From Hymenopellis radicata (lineage: Eukaryota; Basidiomycota; Agaricomycetes; Agaricales; Physalacriaceae), in NCBI GenBank assembly GCA_015501595.1, contig JADNRX010000147.1:1-64000 (forward strand): DNA of 64,000 bases, in the 5' to 3' direction. How positions within the stretch are numbered: position 1 is the first letter of the stretch; each line of letters opens with the position of its first letter. The translations under genes were made by a program, and so were the position numbers. Below are positions 10,063 to 19,776 of the stretch, piece by piece. Under the pieces are notes generated by a model. It was not told where the DNA came from and searched no databases. It worked only from the letters and a program-made list of their open reading frames with translations.

Positions 10063-11959
10063 GCATCAGGAAAAACCCACATTGTCATATTATACGTAAG
10101 TAGTCATAGATAATCTCTAAAATGGTCTAAATAGTGCTAGAATAGCAGATCTCAGCATTTATGTCTAAAATGCACACTTATGCCCTTCCCCCTTGCCATA
10201 TTAGACACTTTTAGATGTAGATTACACATAAGTTACCTCAGAGTTATACATCAATTAGCTGCTACTTTAGACTCATATTAGACTGTTTTATCGCACAATA
10301 TAAGCATAGAAAAGTGTTGATAGCATTATAAGCACTACAAATCGAAGCAAGCTACAGTATATATAGATGACAGTGAGATATATGTTGTATACATAGGCTG
10401 TCCATTCAGGCTATTACTCGATTTATGTAAGGTCTATCGAGGTCTCGAGTAGCCGGCCAGTGCTGTACATATCCTTTGTCGAAAGAAGGTCGGGTCAATA
10501 CGAGGCGGAGAAGACCTGAAGACAACAAGTATTCAGTCAGAAATACGCAAGGCGGGGAAGAAGACGCACCTCCAACGCCTCCAGTTTTATCCAGTAGACC
10601 TGTCGAGTCGACGGGTCGAGCTACATTCCCCAAGGGCGCGCACTCTAACAGAGGTATTCAGCCCACGTACAGAAGAACAGTAAACAGATGGCTTACCACG
10701 GACATGGCCTGTCCAAGGCAGTTTGACGCGCGGGTGACAGTCCGGGATGAATCGGTGATGATGGCGGGAAAGTTGGCGCGAGTAGTCGGTTGCATCCTGA
10801 AGTAGGACACACTGTCAGCTCAAGTACGGCGAGAAGATGAGTGGGTTTACCGTGGATGCTAAACAACGGTGTAAACCTAAAGGAAAGTAAGTAGATGATA
10901 AAAAGAGCAACTACGGCCACGTACCAGCCAATCCCGTTCTCTGCATCGTGAACCGCTGAAAGGAGTCCAGCCAAGCCTCCCTATTCGCGTAGTTATTCAT
11001 CTTGAAGGTGAAAGTCGGCGAGTCGTGATGGCGCGTCGGGCTGCAGTCGGGTTCTCGAGTAAAAAGACTCGTCTGTAGCGACCGTTAGACACGATCAACA
11101 AATGGAGGAGTGGGTTTACCTTGGCCATTAGAGAATGGAAGGATGCACTCCGGGACAAAGTGAGTAAACAAGAAATAATACGAACAACGTTCACATACCA
11201 AGTATTCCCGCCTTCACGTCATCGTCGTTGGGTTGAAAATTGTCGTCGAAGTGGTCGTGGTCCTGATCTTGCAAGTCAGGCAGCAGTTAGATACAGCAAA
11301 AAAACACGCACCTTGACGATGCCGCGCTGTCAGCAGACAGCACGGCGTCAAGCTATCAAGTCTCTCCTTGTGATGGCTTACGCGTCCTCCGTGAGCGATG
11401 GTCGACGCCGTCGTTAGACAGCGTGGTCGCCGTCCCAGTTGAAATGATGCTTGACCGTTTTCGGTTCACGGTCTTTGTCGTCGTCGGTTGATGCCACGGT
11501 TGCTGTTGTTGTTGTCGTGAGGGTTGCCGTCCTCGTGCGCGTCATCCTGGATTCCTTGCTGATCGGTCAACGTCGTCCATGCTCGATGGTCGTTGACGTG
11601 GTCCTTGTGTGGTGGTGGCCGTCGTTGTCCTCGCTCGGTCATGATTGGCTTTGTCCTCGCTGGCTGACGTTATTGCCGTCGCTGGACAATGGCATCGTGC
11701 TTGCTGGTGCCGCCACGGCTGTCGCCCGTGATGGTTGGTGTGTCCTCGTGGGTTGGTACTGCCGTTGTCGTCCACCGTGAGCCGGTGCTCGGGCATGTGG
11801 TAAGATTGGGTGTGGGAAGAGGCTAAGGGAGAGACGGACTTGGAAAAAATCCAAAGGTGAACACGCACGTGACTCGGCGACGTGGAAAAAGAAACACGTA
11901 AGCCTCTAAGCGTTTCACCCACTCGTCTCCTCCACTCCCAATCCTCCTCCCGACCCTCC

Positions 11960-12410
11960 GGTGCTCTCTACCTGGGCTCCATGGCCGCCCTTCAGGAGTC
12001 CGAAAGTCTCTCCCGCACCAACATCACGCACTCGTACAGGTCCTGGACGCGCCGTGGCACACTTTCTCCAAAAAAGCCGGTTTCCATTCGATGTCATGGA
12101 CGTGAGCACCGCAGACCTCAAGCCGCACCTCGAGAAGGTGTGCGAGTACATCGAGGCTGCGATGCGGAGGGGCGAGAGTGTGCTGGTCCACAGGTACGCG
12201 GTATTTCTTTCTTTCTAATTGTCGTTTTGCTCACCGGTGTAGGGTATCTCCCGCTCCGCCTCTGGTGATCGCCTACCTCATCCGCAACCGCGGCATGTCC
12301 TACGACACTGCGTTCGCTATCGTCTGCCGTCAGCGCGCATGCGCCAAGCCCAACGCCGGGTTCGTTCAGACCCTCAAGGATTGGGAGACGGCGTGGCACA
12401 GGTCTGCCAT
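11960..12410 (+). pseudogene. Dual-specificity phosphatase pseudogene
   Basis: Pieces of a DSP domain appear in order but in different frames: ALYLGSMAALQESESLSR, VQVLDAPWHTFSKKAGF, VSTADLKPHLEKVCEYIE then ESVLVH, and LVIAYLIRNRGMSYDTAFA then PNAGFVQTLKDWE. The catalytic loop HCxxGxSRS is damaged. After VLVH an intron-like gap (12194-12240) is followed by GISRS in a frame different from the next segment, and the Cys codon is missing. At least three frame changes make this a dead copy. It lies inside the 10063-13711 insertion and may have been captured by it. Confidence 0.75.
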
Positions 12411-12675
12411 GGCGCAGAGTTTATGTCGCTGTCACCATCATCACTCCCACTCCCACTGTCACCACCACCACCCTCAGTCCGGCCTCATGCACGGCTGAGT
12501 GTCCCCGTGCCATTGCCCGGGGATGCTCGCCAGGCATGAATGGATTTTGAGGTGGTGACCCGCGAGTTTACTTGCGAACTCGCTTGACTCGACCCGTCCT
12601 GACTCGCAAGTCAATACGAGTTGAGTCAATGCGGATCGCAATTTCTCGCTTAACAGATCATCTCTAATTCTTATA

Positions 12676-13540
12676 GTGACCGACGACATATGTATAAGTA
12701 GTCTCGATACCCGACTTTATGGCGAAGGGAAGACAATCGTTCCCTTCTATTATAAAGTCTGGTCTTTGATGGGGGGCCTTAATGGGCGGTGGCTATTTCA
12801 AATGTCGGAGTTGAAACGGCACGACGGCAAGATGGATGCAAAGCTTTTGGTGGCTGTGTAAATTCTTCTCTGCACAGACCACACCTGTACGCGCTGTACT
12901 CGCGCTGTATACTGATAGGAATACGCGTTGTTTTGACTATCGATGCCGTCCGATATTGGGATGGAGTCTGATGAGGCCGACCGCAGCAATCCCGTCTCAT
13001 TCACGCCGGTCCCGTACACTCCACTATCAACCATATTCTTGGATGGTCATCGCGCCATTCCCGTACCCGTTTCCTGCTATTCAGGCCCAACTACCCCCTA
13101 TGGCTTCCTCTCCATCAGTTATTAGTGGAACGTTAGCTCTGCTCGTCCATCACGCGAGTCGTTGGCGATCGCGTTCGCGTCCAGGCTTCTTGACGGAATA
13201 GTCACCCCTCGCATCTGCCACTGGGCGCGGCAAAGCGATATTTCAATGGCCTAAGGCCGATATCAAGGCAGAGGATCGTCTTCTAGTTGGTCTTCGCGCG
13301 CTTCAGAAACTTGGCTTCCCCACAATCGGTGCATTTTTGCCTCGCGCAACAATAAGACTAAGATCAAACCAGTTACAGATAACGGAGTCCATATACACGC
13401 AAATAACGTTGAAATTAGAGTAACAGAGCAAAGTAAAGACAGACAGAACGAGAGTCACAGTGATTTTGCCGTCGCTATACTCGGGCCGAGCTGTTTTTCA
13501 AACTCCGAGCCACCGCGCCCTAAGACCCCCACTCAAAGCC
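12676..13540 (+). repeat. Dispersed repeat, copy 1, with conserved hairpin
   Basis: Resembles 50860-51640 in two stretches: the hairpin zone (GTAGTCTCG, then the stem-loop at 12713-12759, then TTTGATGGGG) and a distal zone (CTCGGGCCGA then TTTCAAACTCCGAG near 13490-13520). The middle is more diverged. No convincing coding region. Boundaries are approximate. Confidence 0.5.
12713..12759 (+). other. Conserved stem-loop, copy 1
   Basis: Outer stem GACTTTAT/ATAAAGTC and inner stem AAGGGAA/TTCCCTT around GACAATCG. Copy 2 at 51008-51054 keeps both stems with paired changes. Confidence 0.6.
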
Positions 13541-13715
13541 AAGACTAATGTATAAGCTCTTATGGTGGTTGTCTAATAATTGATTATTCATTCGTCCCCT
13601 ACTATATTATTGCTATCTACTGTATAAAATGGTTCTAAAATGTTCTAAATTACTTGCTGCTGCCTGATTATGCATAAAAGGTACTAATTGGGCAATGTAG
13701 GTTTTTCCTGATGAG

Positions 13716-13786
13716 TAAAAAAGAGAAGGCTGAAGTGAGGAAAACTCACCTCATATTGGCCTTCTGTAATCCAAGATTAAAACCGA
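13716..13786 (-). repeat. Split direct repeat A2, proximal 71 bp
   Basis: Identical to 20609-20679 at the 5' terminus of the element (A1). It includes TAAAAAAGAGAAGGCTGAAG and ends ATTAAAACCGA. It abuts B1 at 13787. Confidence 0.8.
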
Positions 13787-13863
13787 CCAATCTGAGGTAA
13801 ATCCAGCACGATAACCAGGAGCCGACCTCCTCAAGGGAAGGCCGCGTACGTATATTGAAACTC
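13787..13863 (-). repeat. Split direct repeat B1
   Basis: 77 bp identical to 9531-9607 (B2). It lies just past the stop codon of the recombinase gene. Confidence 0.8.
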
Positions 13864-13903
13864 CTAAGGGTACTGAATGTTGGGAAATGATCGCAAGATG
13901 GTG

Positions 13904-14902
13904 TCAATTGTCGTCCGTGGTGTGTCCGTGGAAGAGTAAGGCTTGGAGTATGATGGGATTTTTCCGGATATAGATCTGGAACGTGTCGGAGGCCCAGCGG
14001 CCTGCGGCCTGAATCAGGTGAGGGGCGCATCCGTCCTCGGCCATCGCTGTCGCGCCGCCAGCTCTCATGGACTGGCCGGCGAACTCGAGGTCTGGTTCTA
14101 GCTGCCGAAGGCGTGCCATGAACCAGGCACGGGTTGGGACGACGTTTTTCGATGTGATCCAGAGAAACGGATTGAGGCGGGAGACCTTGTCCCTCGAGGC
14201 GAGGTAACGATGGAAGATGGGTGCCGGGTCCAGGTTACCACGTCGAACGATCCGGATTTTGTTGCCTTCAAAAAAGCGGTCGGCTTTGTGATACGGGAGG
14301 TCGAAACCATATCCACGCTCGAAGACGACGACGGTCGAGCGTAGTGAACACTTCCGGTAGTCCCTGATCGCAACATTATCAGGGACTGATAATTCGCCGA
14401 GTCGCATGAGAGCGGCGAAGCCGGTGTGCAGCATGGTGACAAAGAGAAGGTCGTCATGGGAAGGATGGTGTCCGAGTGAGGCAGTCGCTGTGGATAAATG
14501 AGTGCGAGCCAGCGGGAGTTTCCTCTTAACCGCTGACTTGAACCGTTTCCGACAGCCGGCGAGCGTTCGTTTGACTAGATAAGAACGCCGCGTCGCTCGA
14601 ACGAAAGGGAAGTACGCCTCGAGTTTATTGCAGATACCCGAGAGGTAAGTTCCGACAGAGTCAGGTTTTATGTGCGCCGACATATAGACCACGAAGAAGG
14701 AGAGCGTGTCTTCTGTCGGGTCAATCGGCAGTCCATGCATTGAGCAGAAAGCAAGATAAGAATTGAGAGCGGAGTCATAATTGCCACTGGTCGAGATGTT
14801 GATCGCCATGCCCAGCGCAATTGCTCGTTCATGGACGAGCTTGTCGCGGGACCAAGGTTTCCTATGTGGTTGCCTTGGTTTCCGCGTCTGGGGGATTTTC
14901 AT
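13904..14902 (-). CDS. Tyrosine recombinase of the YR retrotransposon
   Basis: 332 residues, intact. The C-terminal catalytic domain shows the first Arg in FAALMRLGELSVPD (about residue 170), the box-II Arg in AGQSMRAGGAT (about residue 285; the position before it is Gln-Ser rather than the canonical His-x), the GRWASD segment and the likely nucleophile Tyr in FQIYIRK near residue 310. An N-terminal core-binding-like helical part precedes it. The enzyme integrates the circular cDNA of Ngaro/DIRS-type elements. Its ATG overlaps the stop codon of the RT frame (ATGA at 14899-14902), suggesting coupled translation. Confidence 0.9.
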   Translation of the reverse strand: MKIPQTRKPRQPHRKPWSRDKLVHERAIALGMAINISTSGNYDSALNSYLAFCSMHGLPIDPTEDTLSFFVVYMSAHIKPDSVGTYLSGICNKLEAYFPFVRATRRSYLVKRTLAGCRKRFKSAVKRKLPLARTHLSTATASLGHHPSHDDLLFVTMLHTGFAALMRLGELSVPDNVAIRDYRKCSLRSTVVVFERGYGFDLPYHKADRFFEGNKIRIVRRGNLDPAPIFHRYLASRDKVSRLNPFLWITSKNVVPTRAWFMARLRQLEPDLEFAGQSMRAGGATAMAEDGCAPHLIQAAGRWASDTFQIYIRKNPIILQALLFHGHTTDDN

Positions 14903-16842
14903 TTTTGAGATGCCCCCAGCGTCGTTCGAGGGGGTTTAAAAGATTCAATGATCAGCCGGGGGAAATGGACGTGGAGAAAGTCGAAATATTCGCGAGAGAG
15001 AGCGTCAGCGACGACATTGTCGGTGCCGGGTACATGGAGGACACGGATATCGATGTTAGACCGCACTCGAATATCGATAGATGCGAGAAGGATGTCGTTA
15101 TAGTCGGGTAGCGCGCGGAGTGTGTCGAAGATATGTACTGTGTTCAAATTATCAGTAAAGATTGTCAACCGTGCAGGAGATAGCTGAGAGGCAAAGAAGG
15201 CCAACCCAGAATCCTCATACCATTGCAAGGCAGCTAAGACACAGAGCGCTTCCCAGTAAAAGATGAGTTCGCGCATGCTATCACCATCAACGGGACAAGT
15301 AAAACCAATGTTGAGTTCCGGGATCCAGAAACCCATGCCGGTGAGAGACGCGTCGCAGTAGATGGTCAAGTTCGCCTCTGTTCGCGGGTTCCAGTCTAGG
15401 TTAGCGAAGAACAGCATGCCAGACGAGGCCTGAACATGGTCAACGAACCAGTGGAGTTCCCGAATCAGAGGTTTGTTGAGCCGGATCTGAGCGTGCGAGC
15501 GTCGTTTACCCGACATCTTGGAGTAGAGATTGCATAACGCCGGCTTGAAAAGCGGAAAGACGTTAAGGGACCAGTTGACCCAACCAGCGAGTTGTTCAAA
15601 CTCGTGGAGCGTGCGACGCCGACTCAGAGTGTCAGCGAAGTCGCGGACGTGGTCGACGAGGTCGGACTTGGAATCCCAAACTTGTTTCTTAAGTTTGTGC
15701 GGAATCCCAAGCCAGTCCCACAAGCGCAGAAGACGCGTCTGATCCGTCGGGTAGAGCTGTTGGTACGGCTCGTACCAGCTCATGTCATCGACGAGTCCGA
15801 CACTAAAGCAATCGTCAACGTAGCAACAGAGGAAGGTCATGTTCATGATGCAAACGGCGATCCACACCACGAGGCCCATAAAGGACGCCCACACCCGTGG
15901 CGAACTGCAACTGCCGAAACAGGCACGCCAATCCACGTAACGCAGCCACATGGATCTCTTGTCTCTACTTCCACCACCACTTAACGACTGTATATTCGCC
16001 GTGACCACCTGCTTTATTTGCCATAGCGGGTGCATAGGAATATTTCGGAACGCACCAGCAACATCGGATTTCCAGAGGAGCAACCGTTTACCCGGATGAA
16101 GCTGGCTGAAAAACAAGAGGAGTGGGATGAAGACTAGGAGCGAGTCTAGGCGAGCACCCTTTGTCTCCGTTTTGTTAATCATGTTGTTCTGACAGAATTG
16201 ACCTGCGGATTGATTCGCGACTAAACGTAAATCATCAGAGTGCGGTTTTGGCACCGCAATGTTCGGAGTCGAGTACATTCCGGGAAGCAGATCTGGGCCG
16301 AAGGCTGGTGAGTGCTGTCCCTTCTGCACTTCCTCGTCACACTGATTCTTGATGAAGTCGCGTTCATCTACAGATGGGATGTTAGCCCAGGCGTTATCCC
16401 ATGTTTCAGGGAAATCGCCGCTGGGATTTGTGTCCGCCCACGGCCAGAAGCCGATTCGCAGCGCTCGGATTACTGACACGACGAATGGTCGGTTTGGATG
16501 AATCGTCAACAAGCAAGCGAGACGGTCAATATTGATTGAAGTAGATACACGGAAAAGGTGAGGATTATTATGGATCGTCCTAAGCACTAGAGGCTGATAC
16601 TCCTTTTCAGGAGGCCCCGGTAGTGGCTCGTCGATTTCCGTGAACCACGCGGTCCTGCTTCCTCGCGGTGTGATTTTCTTCCAGCCAAATCCTCGCAGAT
16701 AGCGAGGTAGGAAACTTCCAACAACGACACCTCCATCTTGACTCCCTCCTTGCATATCTCCACCTTCGTCACATTCATCGCCTTCAACAAACTCGCACGC
16801 CGCCCGCCAAATCCTGGAGACAAACGGGTAACTAGCTGAAGG
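14899..16842 (-). CDS. Reverse transcriptase-RNase H of the YR retrotransposon
   Basis: Intact frame that also stays open upstream to 17487, where it overlaps gag, so the true start is uncertain. The RT core includes SDVAGAFRNIPMHP (motif A), the catalytic YVDD in FLCCYVDDCFSVG, and downstream thumb-like LGIPHKLKK. An RNase H-like segment follows, with TIYCDASLTGMGFW, a WEALCVLAAL helix, FTDNLN and VPGTDNVVADALSR. These are the RT and RNase H modules used to make element cDNA. Stop at 14899-14901 overlaps the recombinase start. Confidence 0.9.
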   Translation of the reverse strand, partial: PSASYPFVSRIWRAACEFVEGDECDEGGDMQGGSQDGGVVVGSFLPRYLRGFGWKKITPRGSRTAWFTEIDEPLPGPPEKEYQPLVLRTIHNNPHLFRVSTSINIDRLACLLTIHPNRPFVVSVIRALRIGFWPWADTNPSGDFPETWDNAWANIPSVDERDFIKNQCDEEVQKGQHSPAFGPDLLPGMYSTPNIAVPKPHSDDLRLVANQSAGQFCQNNMINKTETKGARLDSLLVFIPLLLFFSQLHPGKRLLLWKSDVAGAFRNIPMHPLWQIKQVVTANIQSLSGGGSRDKRSMWLRYVDWRACFGSCSSPRVWASFMGLVVWIAVCIMNMTFLCCYVDDCFSVGLVDDMSWYEPYQQLYPTDQTRLLRLWDWLGIPHKLKKQVWDSKSDLVDHVRDFADTLSRRRTLHEFEQLAGWVNWSLNVFPLFKPALCNLYSKMSGKRRSHAQIRLNKPLIRELHWFVDHVQASSGMLFFANLDWNPRTEANLTIYCDASLTGMGFWIPELNIGFTCPVDGDSMRELIFYWEALCVLAALQWYEDSGLAFFASQLSPARLTIFTDNLNTVHIFDTLRALPDYNDILLASIDIRVRSNIDIRVLHVPGTDNVVADALSREYFDFLHVHFPRLIIESFKPPRTTLGASQK

Positions 16843-17511
16843 CTCAGCTACTCTTCGTCTTGCAGGCGGTGGCAACGTGGGGTCCGTTGCAAATGTTGCA
16901 GACGTGCTGTCGGGGACATGGGTTATGGGGACATCATCCCTCGTTCCAGTTATTGCAGACTTCTCGCTTTTTCCCCGTCTTTGTTCTCCTTGACTTTCCT
17001 TGGGCATCTGCTCCGACTCCTTCGACGTCGTTGTATAAGACGCCGTCTCTGTCGAGGAAGGCCAAGCGGAGGCGTTTGATTTCTGGGACATCCGACTGGT
17101 TGAACAGAATTCCTGGGTTTGACCCGATGATTTTACGGGCTGCGACGTCGTACGCGATGATCCGGAGGTGGGAGTTCTCGCTCTTGACGGTGAAGAGGTC
17201 GTCAATGTGCTCCCTCCAGCTGCGGAGTTCATCTCGACGGAAGGGGAAGACTGTCTCGACTGCCGCGCTGTACTTATCAAAGCAGCGGAACCAGACAACT
17301 GAAGAGCTAACCATCTTTTTATCCGCGCGGCGTCCCAAGGCTTGCTGTAGCGTCGACGCAGCTGCTCCGAGAGGAGCGGGGTCGAGTTCAAGTTTGGTGG
17401 AGAAAACGAAGGCATTGATCTCGTCGAAGTCGACAACTTCGTCGAGGAGGACCTTCTTCCAGAGAGCTTTTGGGAAGACGGGAGCATGCCCGGAGCGCAA
17501 GAGGTCGTGTA

Positions 17512-18673
17512 TAGAGTTTACAAGTCCGGTTGCTAGGACCGGGTAGGACCGGCGGACCCAACCGGACTGCAACCGATTTTGGACCGGTTAGCAGGCAACC
17601 GGTTGCCGGTTTCAACCGGTTGCGGTTGCCGGTTCGAACGTTTGGCTAATTTTTCCAGGACCGGTACAGACCGGTTGAGACCGGTTGCAACCGGATAAAT
17701 TAAGTATATATTTAATATGAATTTCCAAATTTTTTTGAGCTCAAACGAGCCCATGTGTGGGCCACAAGAGCCACTCGCGACTATTTCCCCAGATCCGGCG
17801 ATTCGGGCCGAGATCCGAACGTACGCGTAAGCGTGCGATCGGGTAGCTCTCTCTGCTTCCCACCAACACTTCCATCAACCGCCGTCGCTCGACTGCAAGT
17901 CGGCGACGACGGCAGCATCGCCCGACTATAAGTCGGCGATTACGGCACTGACACTCGACTTTAAGTCGGCGTTAATGGACGAGGAGACGACTTAAGAGTC
18001 GTCTCCACGGAAACAACCAGACGACGACACGTAAGCCCCTTGCAAATGGGCAGCAAGCGATGACAGGATAGTCGGGACGCTTACCCGCCGTGCTCCGTAG
18101 CGCGCTTGAAGAACGGGGGTGGTGGATACGGGCTGCCTCGTTGTCTGCCGGCGACGTAGCAGACTTGTACGTTTTTCTTTCTCTTCTTTTCGATGTTGGC
18201 GGCGCCTGTGGGCGCCGTCAACTCTTTCGTTATACTAACTCTTTAATATAGATTACCTCTTCCTATTTACGGGTAAGCCCTCGCTTGAGGCACCATTCTC
18301 ACAATCTATCACCATCCCCCACCTCCAAGTTCCCTTCCTCCCACACCCACCTCATGTCAATACCATCATGCACCGCCTATGCTCCCGTCGCAATTGCTGC
18401 GGGATGCGGACGGGACATGAAAAGACAGCGAGTGCGGTGAGGGATGCGGAAGGGGGCAGTCCGTCTCAGTTCGAACCGGTTGCAACTGGTTGCGACCACT
18501 AGTGGTCCCAACCGGTTGCAGACCGCTGAAGGACCGCAGTTTCAACCGGTCCTTAACAAGGACCGGTTGCGGTTGCGGTTGATGTCAAAAGTCGGTTTGG
18601 GCAACCGGTTGCGGTTGCCGGTCCTTCCAAATTTGGGCGCCGCAACCGGACCCAACCGGACTTGTAAACTCTA
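17512..18673. mobile_element. hAT-like non-autonomous element with TAGAGTTTACAAGTCCGGTT ends
   Basis: 1162 bp with about 20-bp terminal inverted repeats and a perfect 8-bp duplication gtcgtgta (17504-17511 and 18674-18681), inside the gag gene. Both subterminal regions (about 17520-17700 and 18470-18660) are packed with CCGGTTGC/GCAACCGG words in both orientations, as expected of transposase-binding subterminal repeats. No transposase frame is present. Confidence 0.88.
17885..18005. repeat. Short tandem hairpin units inside the hAT-like element
   Basis: Three to four imperfect units of the form CGACTnnAAGTCGGCG, each able to form a small stem (CGACT with AGTCG), followed by GAGACGACTTAAGAGTCGTCTC, which is palindromic. 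Confidence 0.6.
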
Positions 18674-19776
18674 GTCGTGTAGGGCTCCTTTGATGTCAAG
18701 AGCATGGTTTTCGACATATTCTCGCACGAGTTTGTGCTCGGGGAGAGGAGGACTTCTTTGACGCGGGCGGCAGGGCCCCATCCGAACAACGATTTGTTTT
18801 GTTCGTCGCTCGATTTGGACTCGCTAGAGCGAGACCGTCGGTGTCTTCTTCCATGGTGGCGCTTGCGCTTTGGGCGCTCATCGCTGGAATTTGACCCTGA
18901 ACTGTCTGAAGGGGTGGGATCTTCTCGATGGTGCTTCCTCTGCCTGTCATCTCTGCCGTCTCCACTTCTGATGTCTCTGTCCCAAATTCCTTCTCCCGAC
19001 TGATCATCGCTAACGGTAGCTTCGCGGCCTCTTTGTTCGGCGCTCTGCCGACGTCGGACATCGCTCGCGAGTCGCTGGAACCAAGGTGTAAGTTCGCCTT
19101 GTCCATCGAACTCGTAGATGTTGGCGGTGGAGACTTCGGCAATAAAGGCCACGATCGTGGTTTGCACTTCAACGTCGGAGGCTGTTCCTCGTTCGTATCG
19201 GCTGTAGATTTCTTCGAGCGCATGCTCGACAACTTCGAAGTAATCTTCTTCGGGTAGCGATGGGTCAGGGAGGCGAGGGACGGAACAGTCGCCGTGGTTT
19301 TGATCTTCGGCATTTGGGTGCATCACTCTGTTGATTCGATAGATGGGAATGACAATTCGTTTATCAACAGAAAATACTACTGTCGCGACCGGTAAGAACT
19401 TTGCATATAAGTAAAGTAAAATAAGATGCACCTGGCGGCGACGCGGTAAGAGCTGGGGTATGCGAGACATGACCCGCAAGGCTATGCGTCCCGCCAGGCG
19501 TGAGACAGTGAACCGTGTATGTCCCGATCACAGAAAAGTCAACGATACGGAAACTAAGAACAAATAATGTGAGATTCAGGAATGGAGGTGAAGAGTAACG
19601 CCGAGGGCGGTGCCGATGGCTAACGAATGAACGCCGAGGGCGCCGATGGCAATCTAGATGAAAGTGAGTGCACAATGTCTGCCGAAGGCGAACTCACTCG
19701 GTTTGTTTTCGCAACCCGACGGGTAACAAACCACGGACGTCTCTTTGCGACCTAGAGGACTAGGTAGAGACATCGC

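Larger units (their letters stand above)
10063..13711. mobile_element. 3.65-kb inverted-repeat-bounded insertion carrying a phosphatase pseudogene
   Basis: This segment splits repeat A2 at a site that is uninterrupted in A1 (CTTCGTGAG then TAAAAAAG at 20600-20616). It begins GCATCAGGAAAAACC and ends GGTTTTTCCTGA, so TCAGGAAAAACC is an inverted terminal repeat. TGAG is duplicated at 10059-10062 and 13712-13715. A 7-bp duplication with two mismatches is also possible. Both subterminal zones are AT-rich with repeated TCTAAAATGGTCTAAA-like words. Inside are a broken dual-specificity phosphatase and a hairpin-bearing dispersed repeat. No transposase is visible, so it appears non-autonomous. No confident gene lies in 10085-11950 or 13540-13711. 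Confidence 0.65.
16844..19323 (-). pseudogene. gag-like gene of the YR retrotransposon, broken
   Basis: Starts MHPNAEDQNHGD at 19323 and runs through an acidic domain and an Arg/Ser-rich segment. It changes frame at a C run near 18746-18749 (one base missing) and is then cut by the hAT-like element at 17512-18673. It resumes at 17511 with LLRSGHAPVFPKALWKK and continues to a Cys/His cluster (CNNWNEG...CPHNPCPRQHVCNICNGPH) typical of these elements. A TGA at 16934-16936 interrupts that cluster where the family usually has Arg or another residue. The final stop is TGA at 16844-16846. Three independent defects mean the copy is dead. Confidence 0.8.

Noticed and set aside
10476..11800. Several open frames in the 3.65-kb insertion
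   Set aside because: Translations are repetitive (Val/Arg or Thr/Arg rich) without recognisable domains.
12960..13000. CTGATGAG-like hammerhead ribozyme core
   Set aside because: No CGAAAC partner or closing stems at the right spacing; a chance match.
13712..13786. 75-bp direct repeats at 13712 and 20605 read as a giant target-site duplication
   Set aside because: Adding the 420-bp repeat beside each shows they are the ends of the A1 and A2 split direct repeats; only TGAG is duplicated by the 3.65-kb insertion.
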